Assembly: GCA_946478635.1 (NCBI GenBank) | Contig: CAMLCX010000126.1 | Coordinates: forward strand, 1 to 11,105 | Length of the DNA stretch: 11,105 bases | Reading direction: 5' to 3' | Source: an uncultured Pseudomonadota bacterium | GTDB lineage: Bacteria > Desulfobacterota_B > Binatia > UBA9968 | Part shown: one piece after another, positions 1 through 8,839 of the stretch | How the letters are laid out: each line of letters starts with the position of its first letter | Position numbering within the stretch: the first letter of the stretch is position 1 | Translations under genes and position numbers: made by a program | The notes under the pieces: generated by a model | The model's database searches: none | Told to the model about the DNA's origin: nothing | What the model saw: the letters and a program-made list of their open reading frames with translations, nothing else

Positions 1-412
1 CCTTGCTCCCGGGACGGGACGTGACGATGAAATTACAGAGCGAAAATATCTCGGCGAAGTCCTTCCAGGTGCCGATCTCGCGAAATGCGTCGAGACCAAT
101 GATGAAATACAGAGAATCATCTCTTTCTAAAGTCGCGGCGAACTCGCGGATCGTATCGATCGAGTAGGAAACCCCGGCCCGGGAAATTTCAACCGTCGAC
201 ACGGTAAATTTGGGGTTTTTCGCCACCGCCAGGCGCACCATCCGCAATCGGTCGCGCGCCGGCGTGGTCGTCTGGCCGCGTTTGTGCGGCGGCACCGCGG
301 CGGGAATAAAATAGACGCGGTCCAAACCGAAAGTTACACTCACCTCTTCGGCGCTGCGCAGATGTCCCCAATGGATCGGGTCGAAAGTGCCGCCGAACAG
401 GCCGATCTTCAT
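1..412 (-). CDS. nadD: nicotinate-nucleotide adenylyltransferase, partial (3' end outside window)
   Basis: NadD transfers AMP from ATP to nicotinate mononucleotide, giving deamido-NAD in cytosolic NAD synthesis. The first 137 residues are visible, against a family length of about 190-220, so the C-terminal third lies left of the window. Seen in the translation: the nucleotidyltransferase start MKIGLFGGTFDPIHWGH (residues 1-17) with the (H/T)xGH nucleotide-binding signature at 14-17, PPHK at 41-44, SYSIDTI near 82-88 and FIIGLDAF near 103-110, all in family order. The ATG at 410-412 is fixed by the near-terminal GGTFDP motif. No clear Shine-Dalgarno sequence precedes it. It follows proA on the same strand, the usual order in proB-proA-nadD clusters, but 259 bp away with a dispersed repeat between. 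It may be cotranscribed with proA or use its own promoter; I see no convincing one. Confidence 0.93.
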   Translation of the reverse strand, partial: MKIGLFGGTFDPIHWGHLRSAEEVSVTFGLDRVYFIPAAVPPHKRGQTTTPARDRLRMVRLAVAKNPKFTVSTVEISRAGVSYSIDTIREFAATLERDDSLYFIIGLDAFREIGTWKDFAEIFSLCNFIVTSRPGSK

Positions 413-495
413 AGGGCGCGGCGGCCATCCGGTGGCATGAAAACAAGTGAACAAAGTAAAACGTGATTACCGGACTGATGAGAAATTCTCTCGGA

Positions 496-580
496 GTCCT
501 TCGACAGGCTCAGGACGAACGGAGATGGGACGAAGTTCTCAAAGCAAATTCCGTCCATGCTGAGCTCGTCGAAGCATTCT
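496..580. repeat. degenerate inverted repeat (REP/MITE-like) in the proA-nadD gap
   Basis: The left arm at 496-522 contains CTTCGACAGGCTCAG. The right arm at 551-580 reads, on the opposite strand, CTTCGACGAGCTCAG. The arms flank about 28 bp. This CTTCGAC-R-R-GCTCAG palindromic core resembles a dispersed intergenic repeat often seen in environmental proteobacterial genomes (from memory, no search run). The rest of the 413-671 gap shows no gene on either strand; open frames across it have no recognisable domain. Confidence 0.6.
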
Positions 581-671
581 TTGGCTTCTTCAGCACCGAA
601 TGCGGCGGTGCATCGCCTTGGGACATCGGCTTTCGAGGCTGGGGCGAATCCAGACATTATCGACGAGCCGA

Positions 672-1951
672 TCATTCGCGAATCTGCCCGTCGCCAAAAA
701 CGATGAACTTCGTCGTCGTCAGCTCTTCAAGGCCCATGGGTCCGAAGGCGTGGATCTTGCTCGTGCTGATGCCGATCTCCGCGCCCAAGCCGAGCTCGCC
801 GCCATCGTTAAACCGGGTCGAAGCATTGACCATCACCGCCGACGAGTTGACCCGATCGATAAACTCACGCGCCCTTTGGTAATTCGTCGTCACGATGCTC
901 TCGGTGTGCTCCGAGCCATAGCGCTCGATGTGGTCGATCGCGTCGTCCATGTCTTTGACGACTCGCACCGCGAGAATCAGATCGAGATATTCTTCCATCC
1001 AATCGCTTTCCGCAGCCTGCTTGACTCCCGGCGCCATCGCGCGAGTCTTGTCGCAACCGCGAATCTCCACGCCGGCGGCTTGATATTCCGCGATCATCTG
1101 CGGCAAAAACTTCGGCGCAATCGCTTCATGAACGAGCAAAGTTTCCATCGCGTTGCACACCGCCGGCCGCTGCACTTTGGCGTTGAAGCAAATGCGCCTC
1201 GCCGTCTCCAAAGATGCGTCGACATCGACGTAAACGTGACACACACCTTTGTAATGCTTAATTACCGGAATCTTGGAATTCGCCACCACGGCACGGATGA
1301 GATCCTCGCCGCCGCGCGGGATGATGAGATCGATGTAGGATTCGAGTTGCAGCAGCTCGTTGACGAAGGCGTGATCTTTGACTTCGACGATCTGCACGGC
1401 GTCCTGCGGCACTGAGGTCTCCGCGCACGCCCGGCGCAGTAGCGCGCCGATCGCCTGGTTGGAGTGATATGCCTCGCTGCCGCCGCGCAGGATCACGGCG
1501 TTGCCGGATTTCAAACAGAGCGCCGCGGCATCCGCGGTCACGTTGGGGCGCGCTTCGTAGATAATACCGATGACGCCGAGCGGGATGCGCATGCGCCCCA
1601 CCTGCAAGCCGTTGGGGCGGCGCCACATCTTGACGACTTCGCGTACCGGATCGGGCAACGAGACAACATCGCGCAGCCCCTGCGCCATGCCTTTCACCCT
1701 GCCGGCATTAAGCGCGATACGGTCCAGCACCGCGGACGAAACTCCCGCGGCCTTGGCCGACTCCAAGTCCCTAAGATTTTCCGCGATCAAAAAAGAGCTC
1801 CGCGCCTCGAGCTGGTCCGCCATCAGCGACAAGACTCGGTTCTTGTCAGCGGTCGATACCTGCGCCAACTGGCGCGCCGCTGCCTTGGCGCGCTTCCCCA
1901 GACCGAGCGCTTCATCTTTGAGGGATTGTGATGGAACCACCATAGTCAATT

Positions 1952-1955
<4 letters not shown>
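672..1955 (-). CDS. proA: gamma-glutamyl phosphate reductase
   Basis: ProA reduces L-glutamyl 5-phosphate with NADPH to glutamate semialdehyde, the second step of proline synthesis, in the cytosol. The 427-residue product is full length for the family (about 415-430). It is an aldehyde-dehydrogenase-fold protein: the cofactor-binding domain includes [16 protein letters not shown] (125-140) and [12 protein letters not shown] (151-162), and the catalytic domain has [15 protein letters not shown] with the nucleophilic Cys near residue 267. The C-terminal [20 protein letters not shown] is a family hallmark. The chosen GTG start (1953-1955) overlaps the proB stop in a GTGA sequence, suggesting translational coupling. 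An in-frame ATG four codons on (1941-1943) is a reasonable alternative, as neither has a strong ribosome-binding site. Its upstream partner proB makes its unstable substrate, which ProA must capture quickly. Confidence 0.96.
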
Positions 1956-4195
<2,240 letters not shown>

Positions 4196-4221
4196 CACCC
4201 CATCATCCCCTTACGCAGGAC

Positions 4222-4249
4222 AAAAAAAAAGCCCCGGAAGGGGCTTTTC
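4222..4249 (-). terminator. rho-independent terminator of the rplU-rpmA unit
   Basis: Read on the minus strand, AAAAGCCCC pairs with GGGGCTTTT around a four-base loop (4236-4239), followed by a run of nine T. It begins about 18 bp beyond the rpmA stop codon. The hairpin is symmetric, but the long T run favours the minus-strand direction. It separates ribosomal protein transcription from obg. Confidence 0.88.
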
Positions 4250-4266
4250 AATCGCGAGCGCTCACT

Positions 4267-4524
4267 TCACTGAGCCGGCAGCACGGCGACGCGCTTCCTT
4301 TCCTTGTCCTTGCGCTCGTAGCGCACAACGCCGTCGACCAGCGCGAATAGCGTGTAGTCACGGCCCATCCCGACGTTCTTACCCGGGTGGATGCGCGTGC
4401 CGAGTTGGCGCACCAGAATGTTTCCCGCGCGCACCGTCTCGCCGCCAAAAACTTTAACCCCTCGCCTTTGCCCCTGGCTGTCGCGCCCGTTGCGTGAGCT
4501 GCCGCCGGCCTTTTTATGCGCCAT
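4267..4524 (-). CDS. rpmA: 50S ribosomal protein L27
   Basis: L27 is a large-subunit protein whose flexible N-terminal tail reaches the peptidyl-transferase centre. The 85-residue product begins [18 protein letters not shown], the family signature, and continues with [41 protein letters not shown], covering the whole domain at the usual length of about 85. The start is the Gram-negative type, with the mature N-terminus directly encoded and no cleavable extension. It lies 15 bp after rplU, the near-universal partner, and a strong terminator follows the stop. Confidence 0.98.
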   Translation of the reverse strand: MAHKKAGGSSRNGRDSQGQRRGVKVFGGETVRAGNILVRQLGTRIHPGKNVGMGRDYTLFALVDGVVRYERKDKERKRVAVLPAQ

Positions 4525-4539
4525 TGCTATACTCCCTGA

Positions 4540-4854
4540 TTATGGTTCGATCGCGGTGATCTTGAGTGCCGTCTGGTACTGCCGATGACCGCGCTGCCGG
4601 CTGTAGCTTTTCCGCCGCTTCTTTTTGAAGACAATAATCTTTTTGGCGCGGCCCTGATCGACGATCTCACCGGTAACTTTGCCATTGGCCACGAGCGGAG
4701 AGCCGATCATGGGGTCGCCCTCACCACCGACAAATAAAACATCGGCCAAGGTAACTTTCGCGCCGACCTCGCCTTCGAGCTTCTCGACCTTGACAACCTC
4801 GCCCTCGGACACGCGGTATTGCTTACCGCCGGTTCTAATTACCGCATATTTCAT
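4540..4854 (-). CDS. rplU: 50S ribosomal protein L21
   Basis: L21 is a structural protein of the large ribosomal subunit that binds 23S rRNA. The product is 104 residues, normal for the family, with the invariant start [19 protein letters not shown], then [15 protein letters not shown] and the basic C-terminal region [22 protein letters not shown] followed by KITAI. The frame is open upstream to 4941, but the extra 29 codons have no L21 similarity and contain the likely promoter, so ATG 4852-4854 is the start. It heads the rplU-rpmA unit and faces the divergent marR gene across a 213-bp spacer. Confidence 0.98.
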   Translation of the reverse strand: MKYAVIRTGGKQYRVSEGEVVKVEKLEGEVGAKVTLADVLFVGGEGDPMIGSPLVANGKVTGEIVDQGRAKKIIVFKKKRRKSYSRQRGHRQYQTALKITAIEP

Positions 4855-4876
4855 AGGATTTTCTCGGGAAAGCAAA

Positions 4877-4905
4877 TTTTTAATGGAAATCCGAGCCAAA
4901 GTCAA
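4877..4905 (-). promoter_or_regulatory. candidate sigma-70 promoter for rplU-rpmA
   Basis: On the minus strand, TTGACT (4905-4900) lies 17 bases from TAAAAA (4882-4877). That is 5 of 6 and 4 of 6 matches to consensus at ideal spacing. Transcription would start about 15-20 bases before the rplU ATG, leaving a short leader. The position suits a highly expressed ribosomal operon. Confidence 0.5.
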
Positions 4906-5029
4906 CCATTGGGCGACCTTGAACGTTCGCGAAACGCTCAAACTGCGAAGATCGCATTACCGTCAGGCGCACCACCGGGAAAGGTGTGAAAGCCAAACTC
5001 AGGACTGATAGCCCTTGTATTGTTCAAGA

Positions 5030-5064
5030 TATATCGGTATACGATAGTATCGCTTTACGATATA
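5030..5064 (+). promoter_or_regulatory. 35-bp two-fold symmetric operator-like element before marR
   Basis: Four half-sites alternate in orientation: TATCG at 5032-5036, CGATA at 5042-5046, TATCG at 5048-5052 and CGATA at 5058-5062. They form two TATCG-N5-CGATA sites 16 bp apart, plus a perfect 11-bp palindrome CGATAGTATCG in the centre. The whole 35 bp is symmetric about 5047, matching at 13 of 17 positions per arm. Promoter-like hexamers overlap it: TTGTTC at 5020-5025 with GATAGT at 5043-5048, and a perfect TATAAT at 5061-5066. It ends 3 bp before the regulator start, as expected for autorepression by a dimeric MarR protein. That the neighbouring regulator binds it is inference. Confidence 0.65.
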
Positions 5065-5067
5065 ATT

Positions 5068-5538
5068 ATGACCAAGAAAATCGATTTACCCGATTTTAAA
5101 GCAATGGCGGAGCTACGCTATCAGATCCGCCGCTATCTCCGGTTTAGCGAACAAGCCGCGCGCCAGGCGGGTATCGAACCCCAACAGCACCAGCTCCTGC
5201 TTGCTGTTCGGGGTCTCCCAGACCACTTGAAACCGACTATCGGTGTACTAGCGGAACGAATGCAGCTGCAGCATCACAGTACCGTCGAGCTCATCGATCG
5301 CCTTGTCGATCGAGGGCTGCTTTGCCGATTGCGCGCCACCGACGATCGACGGCAAGTCCTCGTCAAGCTGACTCGTGACGGTGAAGCATTCCTGGAAGGC
5401 CTTTCGTTACATCATCTCCAGGAACTGCAGTCCGCCGGACCGAAATTCGTCAAGATCCTGCAGGGTCTGATCGAGAACGCCGAACTGCCCGCTTCAGCGT
5501 CAGAAACAGCGACTTATCGAGAAACGCGTCACAAATAA
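5068..5538 (+). CDS. MarR-family winged-helix transcriptional regulator
   Basis: A 156-residue protein with the MarR layout: an N-terminal dimerisation helix (RYQIRRYLRFSEQAARQAG, 17-35), the EPQQHQLLLAVRGLP helix (37-51), the helix-turn-helix TIGVLAERMQLQHHSTVELIDRL (57-79) and a wing with ATDDRRQVLVKLT (90-102), the conserved D-D-R-R feature. C-terminal helices would complete the dimer interface. MarR proteins are dimers that bind palindromic operators and are often released by aromatic or phenolic ligands. No ligand can be assigned here. The start is uncertain: ATG 5068 has no Shine-Dalgarno, an upstream TTG (5020) lies within the operator region, and ATG 5104 would still keep the domain. 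It is followed after 22 bp by an ABC permease, so it probably controls itself and that transporter gene. Confidence 0.88.
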   Translation: MTKKIDLPDFKAMAELRYQIRRYLRFSEQAARQAGIEPQQHQLLLAVRGLPDHLKPTIGVLAERMQLQHHSTVELIDRLVDRGLLCRLRATDDRRQVLVKLTRDGEAFLEGLSLHHLQELQSAGPKFVKILQGLIENAELPASASETATYRETRHK

Positions 5539-5560
5539 TTAATCCGGAAAGGATACAACC

Positions 5561-6412
5561 ATGGCTGATCAGAAGGAATCCACTCAAGAACTGCTTCTAG
5601 ATGTTAGGGTCGCGGAGGCCTCACGTTTCTATAAATTCTATCTCAATCAGGAAAAGAAGATTCTCGGCACGGCTTCTGTTTTCATTTTTCTCGTGATTTG
5701 GGAGCTGGTCGGCAATACCCTGCAGCTGATCAATCCCATGTTCATGAGCGCGCCTTCGCTTATCTGGAAGGCCGGGGTTCAGCTTTTTACCTCGGGTGAA
5801 ATCTATAATGACCTTTACATCAGCGGCGTTGAGCTTTTCTGGGGCTATTTCCTTTCGGCTGCTTTTGCAGTCCCGTTCGGCATCGCGATTGGCTGGTATA
5901 AGAAGATCGCCTACATATTTGACCCTTTCGTCAACGCAATGAACGCCACCCCCCGCGTCGCGCTCCTGCCATTGGTGATCATCTGGTTAGGCATCGGAAT
6001 CCTCTCGAAGGTCGGTATCATCTTTCTCGGCGCTGTCTTCCCGATATTGATCAACACGCGCGACGGGGTGAAGACCACGCCGGTCAATCTCCTCACTGCC
6101 GCCAGGAGCTTTGGCGCCTCGGAGTGGATGCTCTTCAAAACCGTCGTGCTGCCTTCGACGGTTCCCTTCATTCTTACCGGTCTAAGGCTCGGCCTTGGGA
6201 GAGCCATTGTGGGTGTCATGGTCGGAGAACTCTACGCCGCGACCGCGGGAATCGGTTTCATGATCACGGTGGCCGGCGCTACTTTCCAGACCGACAAGGT
6301 TTTTGTCGGCGTCCTCGTATTCGCCCTCACCGGCATGATCGGCACCGAGGCAATCACCCGGGTGGAAAGACGCTTTGATAAATGGCGCCCCAAAGTCGGA
6401 GCCGCAGAATAG
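5561..6412 (+). CDS. ABC transporter permease, SsuC/TauC-like (nitrate/sulfonate/taurine class)
   Basis: An inner-membrane permease of a binding-protein-dependent importer, 283 residues. About six hydrophobic segments are visible: near 34-52, 91-111, 131-146, 148-165, 205-225 and 248-263. The EAA loop that docks the ATPase is LTAARSFGASEWMLFKTVVL (178-197), followed by LPSTVPFILTGLRLGLGRA, typical of the SsuC/TauC/ThiX-type BPD_transp_1 family. TPRVALLPLVIIWLGIG is also characteristic. ATG 5561 has a good GGAAAGGA Shine-Dalgarno seven bases upstream. It lies 22 bp after the MarR gene and a strong terminator follows, so this is a two-gene unit. No ATPase or periplasmic binding protein is encoded beside it; they must be elsewhere or shared. 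The substrate cannot be deduced: the class covers sulfonates, nitrate, taurine, pyrimidine precursors and aromatic acids. Confidence 0.92.
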   Translation: MADQKESTQELLLDVRVAEASRFYKFYLNQEKKILGTASVFIFLVIWELVGNTLQLINPMFMSAPSLIWKAGVQLFTSGEIYNDLYISGVELFWGYFLSAAFAVPFGIAIGWYKKIAYIFDPFVNAMNATPRVALLPLVIIWLGIGILSKVGIIFLGAVFPILINTRDGVKTTPVNLLTAARSFGASEWMLFKTVVLPSTVPFILTGLRLGLGRAIVGVMVGELYAATAGIGFMITVAGATFQTDKVFVGVLVFALTGMIGTEAITRVERRFDKWRPKVGAAE

Positions 6413-6442
6413 CGAGACCCTTTTCTTTTTCAGGCCATTTTT

Positions 6443-6479
6443 AAAACAGCCCACCCGTAAGGCGTGGGCCGTTTTTTTT
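6443..6479 (+). terminator. rho-independent terminator after the ABC permease
   Basis: GCCCAC (6449-6454) pairs with GTGGGC (6464-6469). The inner CC/GG pairs with one bulged base close a GTAA tetraloop (6457-6460). Eight T follow at 6472-6479. It lies about 35 bp past the permease stop and ends the marR-permease unit. Confidence 0.88.
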
Positions 6480-6526
6480 GGACTTCGCTTTTTCGCTTAG
6501 TCCGGTCGTTCCTATTGCCTAAGCCC

Positions 6527-6555
6527 TTGCTCTTCGCAATCTGCAGCCTTAAATT
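6527..6555 (+). promoter_or_regulatory. weak candidate promoter for the lemA-TPM operon
   Basis: TTGCTC (6527-6532) and TAAATT (6550-6555) are separated by 17 bases, just downstream of the preceding terminator and 24 bp before the lemA start. The match to sigma-70 consensus is modest (3 of 6 and 4 of 6). Position rather than sequence is the main support. Confidence 0.3.
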
Positions 6556-6579
6556 AGTTCAACTCATCGGAGGGGCTTC

Positions 6580-7179
6580 ATGGGCAACCTTGGAATGAAA
6601 TCATTTCCGTACCTGACCATCGCTCTAGCGACGCTGCTGGCGCTTTCGGGCTGCGGCTACAACAGTCTTCAGGGCCTGGACGAGCAGGTGAAAGGGGCTT
6701 GGGCGGAAGTACAGAATCAGTATCAACGGCGCGCAGACCTGATACCCAATCTGGTGGCCACGGTAAAAGGCGCCTCTCAGTTTGAACAGGAAACTCTGCA
6801 AAAGGTGATCGAAGCGCGTGCTCAAGCGACGTCTATAAAATTGGACGCTCAGGCGCTCAATGACCCAGCCACCTTCAAGAAATTCGAAGATGTCCAGCGC
6901 AATCTATCCGGCGCTCTCTCCCGGCTCCTGGTGGTTGCCGAGCGGTATCCCGATTTGAAGGCCAATCAAAATTATCGGGACCTGCAAGCCCAGCTCGAAG
7001 GCACGGAAAATCGCATTGCCGTGGCGAGAAAACGCTATGTCGAGAGCGTGACTACATACAACACAGCCGTTCGTTCCTTTCCGACAAACCTGACGGCCCA
7101 ATATCTACTCGGACTGAAAGTTCGTGAGACTTTTAGCGCCGATGAAGCCGCGCAAAAGCCGCCGCAGGTAAAGTTTTAG
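6580..7179 (+). CDS. LemA-family lipoprotein
   Basis: A 199-residue LemA-family protein. The N-terminus is a lipoprotein signal: a hydrophobic stretch at 9-22 and a lipobox LSGC ending at Cys25, so the mature protein is probably membrane-anchored by lipid. The LemA core follows directly: GYNSLQGLDEQVKGAWAEVQNQYQRRADLIPNLVATVKG (26-64), then helical segments ARAQATSI, LSGALSRLLVVAERYPDLKANQNYRDLQAQLEGTENRIAVARKRY and YNTAVRSFPTNL. The length and the ending with P-P-Q-V-K-F match the family. The molecular role of LemA is unsettled; it forms a helical bundle outside the cytoplasm. The start has a GGAGG at 6569-6573, six bases upstream; an in-frame ATG at 6595 is a weaker alternative. It leads a run of TPM-domain genes, a known genomic association for LemA, suggesting a shared envelope function. 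Confidence 0.93.
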   Translation: MGNLGMKSFPYLTIALATLLALSGCGYNSLQGLDEQVKGAWAEVQNQYQRRADLIPNLVATVKGASQFEQETLQKVIEARAQATSIKLDAQALNDPATFKKFEDVQRNLSGALSRLLVVAERYPDLKANQNYRDLQAQLEGTENRIAVARKRYVESVTTYNTAVRSFPTNLTAQYLLGLKVRETFSADEAAQKPPQVKF

Positions 7180-7243
7180 TTCAGCGCAAACTTTGGTAGT
7201 TAGAGCGGTTGTTGGCGGCCTACACAGCAAAGTGCGCTGCGGA

Positions 7244-8191
7244 ATGACTTCACTGCTGCTACGTCCTTTATGGTTCAGCGCTGCTGCTTTCTTCCTGCCT
7301 TGTTGCGTCGCCTTCGCCCTCGAAGTTCCGCCGTTGCGCGGTCGGATCAACGACTCGGCCGGATTACTTTCGCAGGAGCAATCTAGTCAGTTAGAGGTTA
7401 AGCTCGCCCAATTTGAAAGCGCCACCGGCCATCAGGTAGCGGTCCTCACGATTGCCACGCTTGAAGGCGATAGCCTCGAAGACTTTAGCATTCGCGTCGC
7501 TGAAGCCTGGAAGCTCGGCCACAAAGGCAATGATAATGGAGTGATGCTAATCGTCGCGCATGACGATCGCAAAATTCGCATTGAAGTCGGCTACGGCCTT
7601 GAAGGTGTGTTGCCGGACGCAGTGGCTTACCGAATTATTCAGGAAGTCATCATTCCGCGATTTCGTGACCGAGACTTTGCCGGCGGTATTGAGTCGGGGG
7701 TGTCCGCGATCATTCAAGCCATCCGCGGAGAGCCCATTTCCGCAGTCTCAAGAACACCAACGAGGTCCGCAGATTCACATCTATCTACAATACTCTTGTT
7801 GCTTACCGGGACGGCACTGTTCGGTTCGGTTGTCGGGTTTGCCCAACCATCCCTCGTTCGCGCTGCAGTGAGCGGAGCGTTCGTGTCGAGCATACTTGGT
7901 TTGCCGGGACTCTCCGTAGTGGGCACTGCCATCTGGCTCATCGCTATATGCGTCGGTGCAGTCGCTAGTATGTTAACGGTGCAATTCTCGCGGCGCGCAT
8001 GGGGACGATCATGGAACGTTCGTCCATCGCAACATTCCGATTATTCGCCGCGAGATACGTTTCGTACTGGGTACGGCGGAGGAGGGAGCGGGGGCCACGG
8101 TGCAAGCGGCTCGGCGGGAAGTGGAGGCGCAGGCGGCTTCAGTGGAGGCGGTGGCGGCTTTGGAGGAGGCGGCGCTTCAGGAGGATGGTAA
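7244..8191 (+). CDS. secreted TPM-domain protein, copy A (YgcG-like, Gly-rich tail)
   Basis: A 315-residue protein. It has a signal peptide (hydrophobic 3-25, likely cleavage after AFA-26), then a TPM domain at about 27-165 containing VPPLRGRINDSAGLL, TGHQVAVLTIATLEG, SIRVAEAWKLG, DNGVMLIVA and IEVGYGLEGVLPDA. Hydrophobic stretches at about 183-200 and 205-247 follow, then a basic linker and a glycine-rich tail (277-315) ending GGGGASGGW. TPM domains (named from TLP18.3, Psb32, MOLO-1) occur in thylakoid repair proteins and bacterial envelope proteins; biochemical function varies and is unproven here. The domain should face the periplasm with the tail beyond the membrane segments. The ATG at 7244 places the signal peptide at the N-terminus; the frame is open upstream to a TTG at 7193 and a GTG at 7232 is possible. 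The tail codons also contain the ribosome-binding site of the next gene. Confidence 0.87.
   Translation: MTSLLLRPLWFSAAAFFLPCCVAFALEVPPLRGRINDSAGLLSQEQSSQLEVKLAQFESATGHQVAVLTIATLEGDSLEDFSIRVAEAWKLGHKGNDNGVMLIVAHDDRKIRIEVGYGLEGVLPDAVAYRIIQEVIIPRFRDRDFAGGIESGVSAIIQAIRGEPISAVSRTPTRSADSHLSTILLLLTGTALFGSVVGFAQPSLVRAAVSGAFVSSILGLPGLSVVGTAIWLIAICVGAVASMLTVQFSRRAWGRSWNVRPSQHSDYSPRDTFRTGYGGGGSGGHGASGSAGSGGAGGFSGGGGGFGGGGASGGW
8179..8185 (+). promoter_or_regulatory. strong ribosome-binding site that fixes the TTG start of short TPM copy A
   Basis: AGGAGGA lies 7 bases before TTG 8193 and inside the last codons of the upstream gene (the GGA GGA of its Gly-Gly-Trp end). It decides the start of the next gene over the upstream in-frame ATG at 8100, which lies within the Gly-rich coding sequence of copy A. 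Confidence 0.75.
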
Positions 8192-8192
8192 A

Positions 8193-8822
8193 TTGATAAA
8201 TCCCGAAACTTTTTTTACCCAAGAACAACAGGAGCGTATCGAACAAGCTGTCGTTTCCGCCGAGAACAAGACTTCCGGTGAGATCGTACCGATGGTCGTG
8301 GCTGCGAGCGCGCGCTATACAGAGGCCGAATTAACCGGCGTCGTTTTTGGTATGATTATCGGCACAATGATCGAATTCATTTGGCACGACCCCTGGGGTC
8401 CGGTGCACGCTTATGTGCTGTGGCCAATGGTTGGCGCGGTTCTGGGATACGCATTCTGCAGCATTCCGTCGATCAAGCGTTGGATACTATCCCGCGAGCG
8501 CGTCACTGAAGCGATACATTTGCGCAGCCTCGCCGCATTCTCCGGTCAAGGACTACATCACACCAGAGAGCATACGGGAATTCTAATTTTTGTCTCACTT
8601 TTAGAGCACCGTGTAGTGGTTCTCGCCGACCGCGGCATAGACAAAAAAGTAGAACCTGGAACCTGGCAAGCGGTTGTTGATATTCTTACTGACGGATTAA
8701 AGACCGGTAATGCCTGCGATGGTTTCTGCGAGGCAATAGAACACTGCGGCCAAATCCTGGCCGCCCATTTCCCGCGACAGACCGACGACCGAGATGAGCT
8801 GGCGAACAAACTCGCAACTTAA
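8193..8822 (+). CDS. membrane TPM-like protein, copy A (short form)
   Basis: A 209-residue protein, starting at TTG 8193 one base after the upstream stop. Comparison with the paralogue at 9661 aligns its FFTQEQQERIEQAVVSAENKTSGEIVP with that protein's N-terminus, which supports this start. Layout: a conserved N-terminal helix and strand (TSGEIVPMVVAASARYTEAEL), two membrane segments (about 47-63 and 76-90, separated by HDPWG), then a TPM-like second half with HTREHTGILIFVSLLEHRVVVLADRGI and W-Q-A-V-V, ending DRDELANKLAT. This matches the uncharacterised membrane family with a TPM domain split by a membrane hairpin (COG3762-like, from memory). There is no signal peptide. Three cysteines in ACDGFCEAIEHCG are kept in both copies. 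Function unknown; tight coupling with the long TPM gene suggests the two proteins act together. Confidence 0.85.
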   Translation: MINPETFFTQEQQERIEQAVVSAENKTSGEIVPMVVAASARYTEAELTGVVFGMIIGTMIEFIWHDPWGPVHAYVLWPMVGAVLGYAFCSIPSIKRWILSRERVTEAIHLRSLAAFSGQGLHHTREHTGILIFVSLLEHRVVVLADRGIDKKVEPGTWQAVVDILTDGLKTGNACDGFCEAIEHCGQILAAHFPRQTDDRDELANKLAT

Positions 8823-8839
8823 TCCGAGAAGAAAAAAAA

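Noticed and set aside
448..461. 14-base word TGAACAAAGTAAAA shared with 10390-10403
   Set aside because: One short exact match is near chance expectation for 11 kb, and the flanks do not align.
600..1415. Plus-strand open frame of 271 codons opposite proA
   Set aside because: It is a shadow of proA: rich in Arg and His with no family motif.
4855..4941. 29-codon N-terminal extension of rplU
   Set aside because: L21 proteins begin at the [13 protein letters not shown] motif, and the extension overlaps the likely promoter.
8100..8192. Upstream ATG start for short TPM copy A
   Set aside because: It falls in the out-of-frame Gly-rich coding of the previous gene. TTG 8193 has AGGAGGA and aligns with the paralogue.
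7999..8196. Alternative Arg-rich frame across the glycine-rich tail of copy A
   Set aside because: It is a low-complexity shadow of GGN repeats. The Gly frame continues the TPM protein and ends at the expected Trp.
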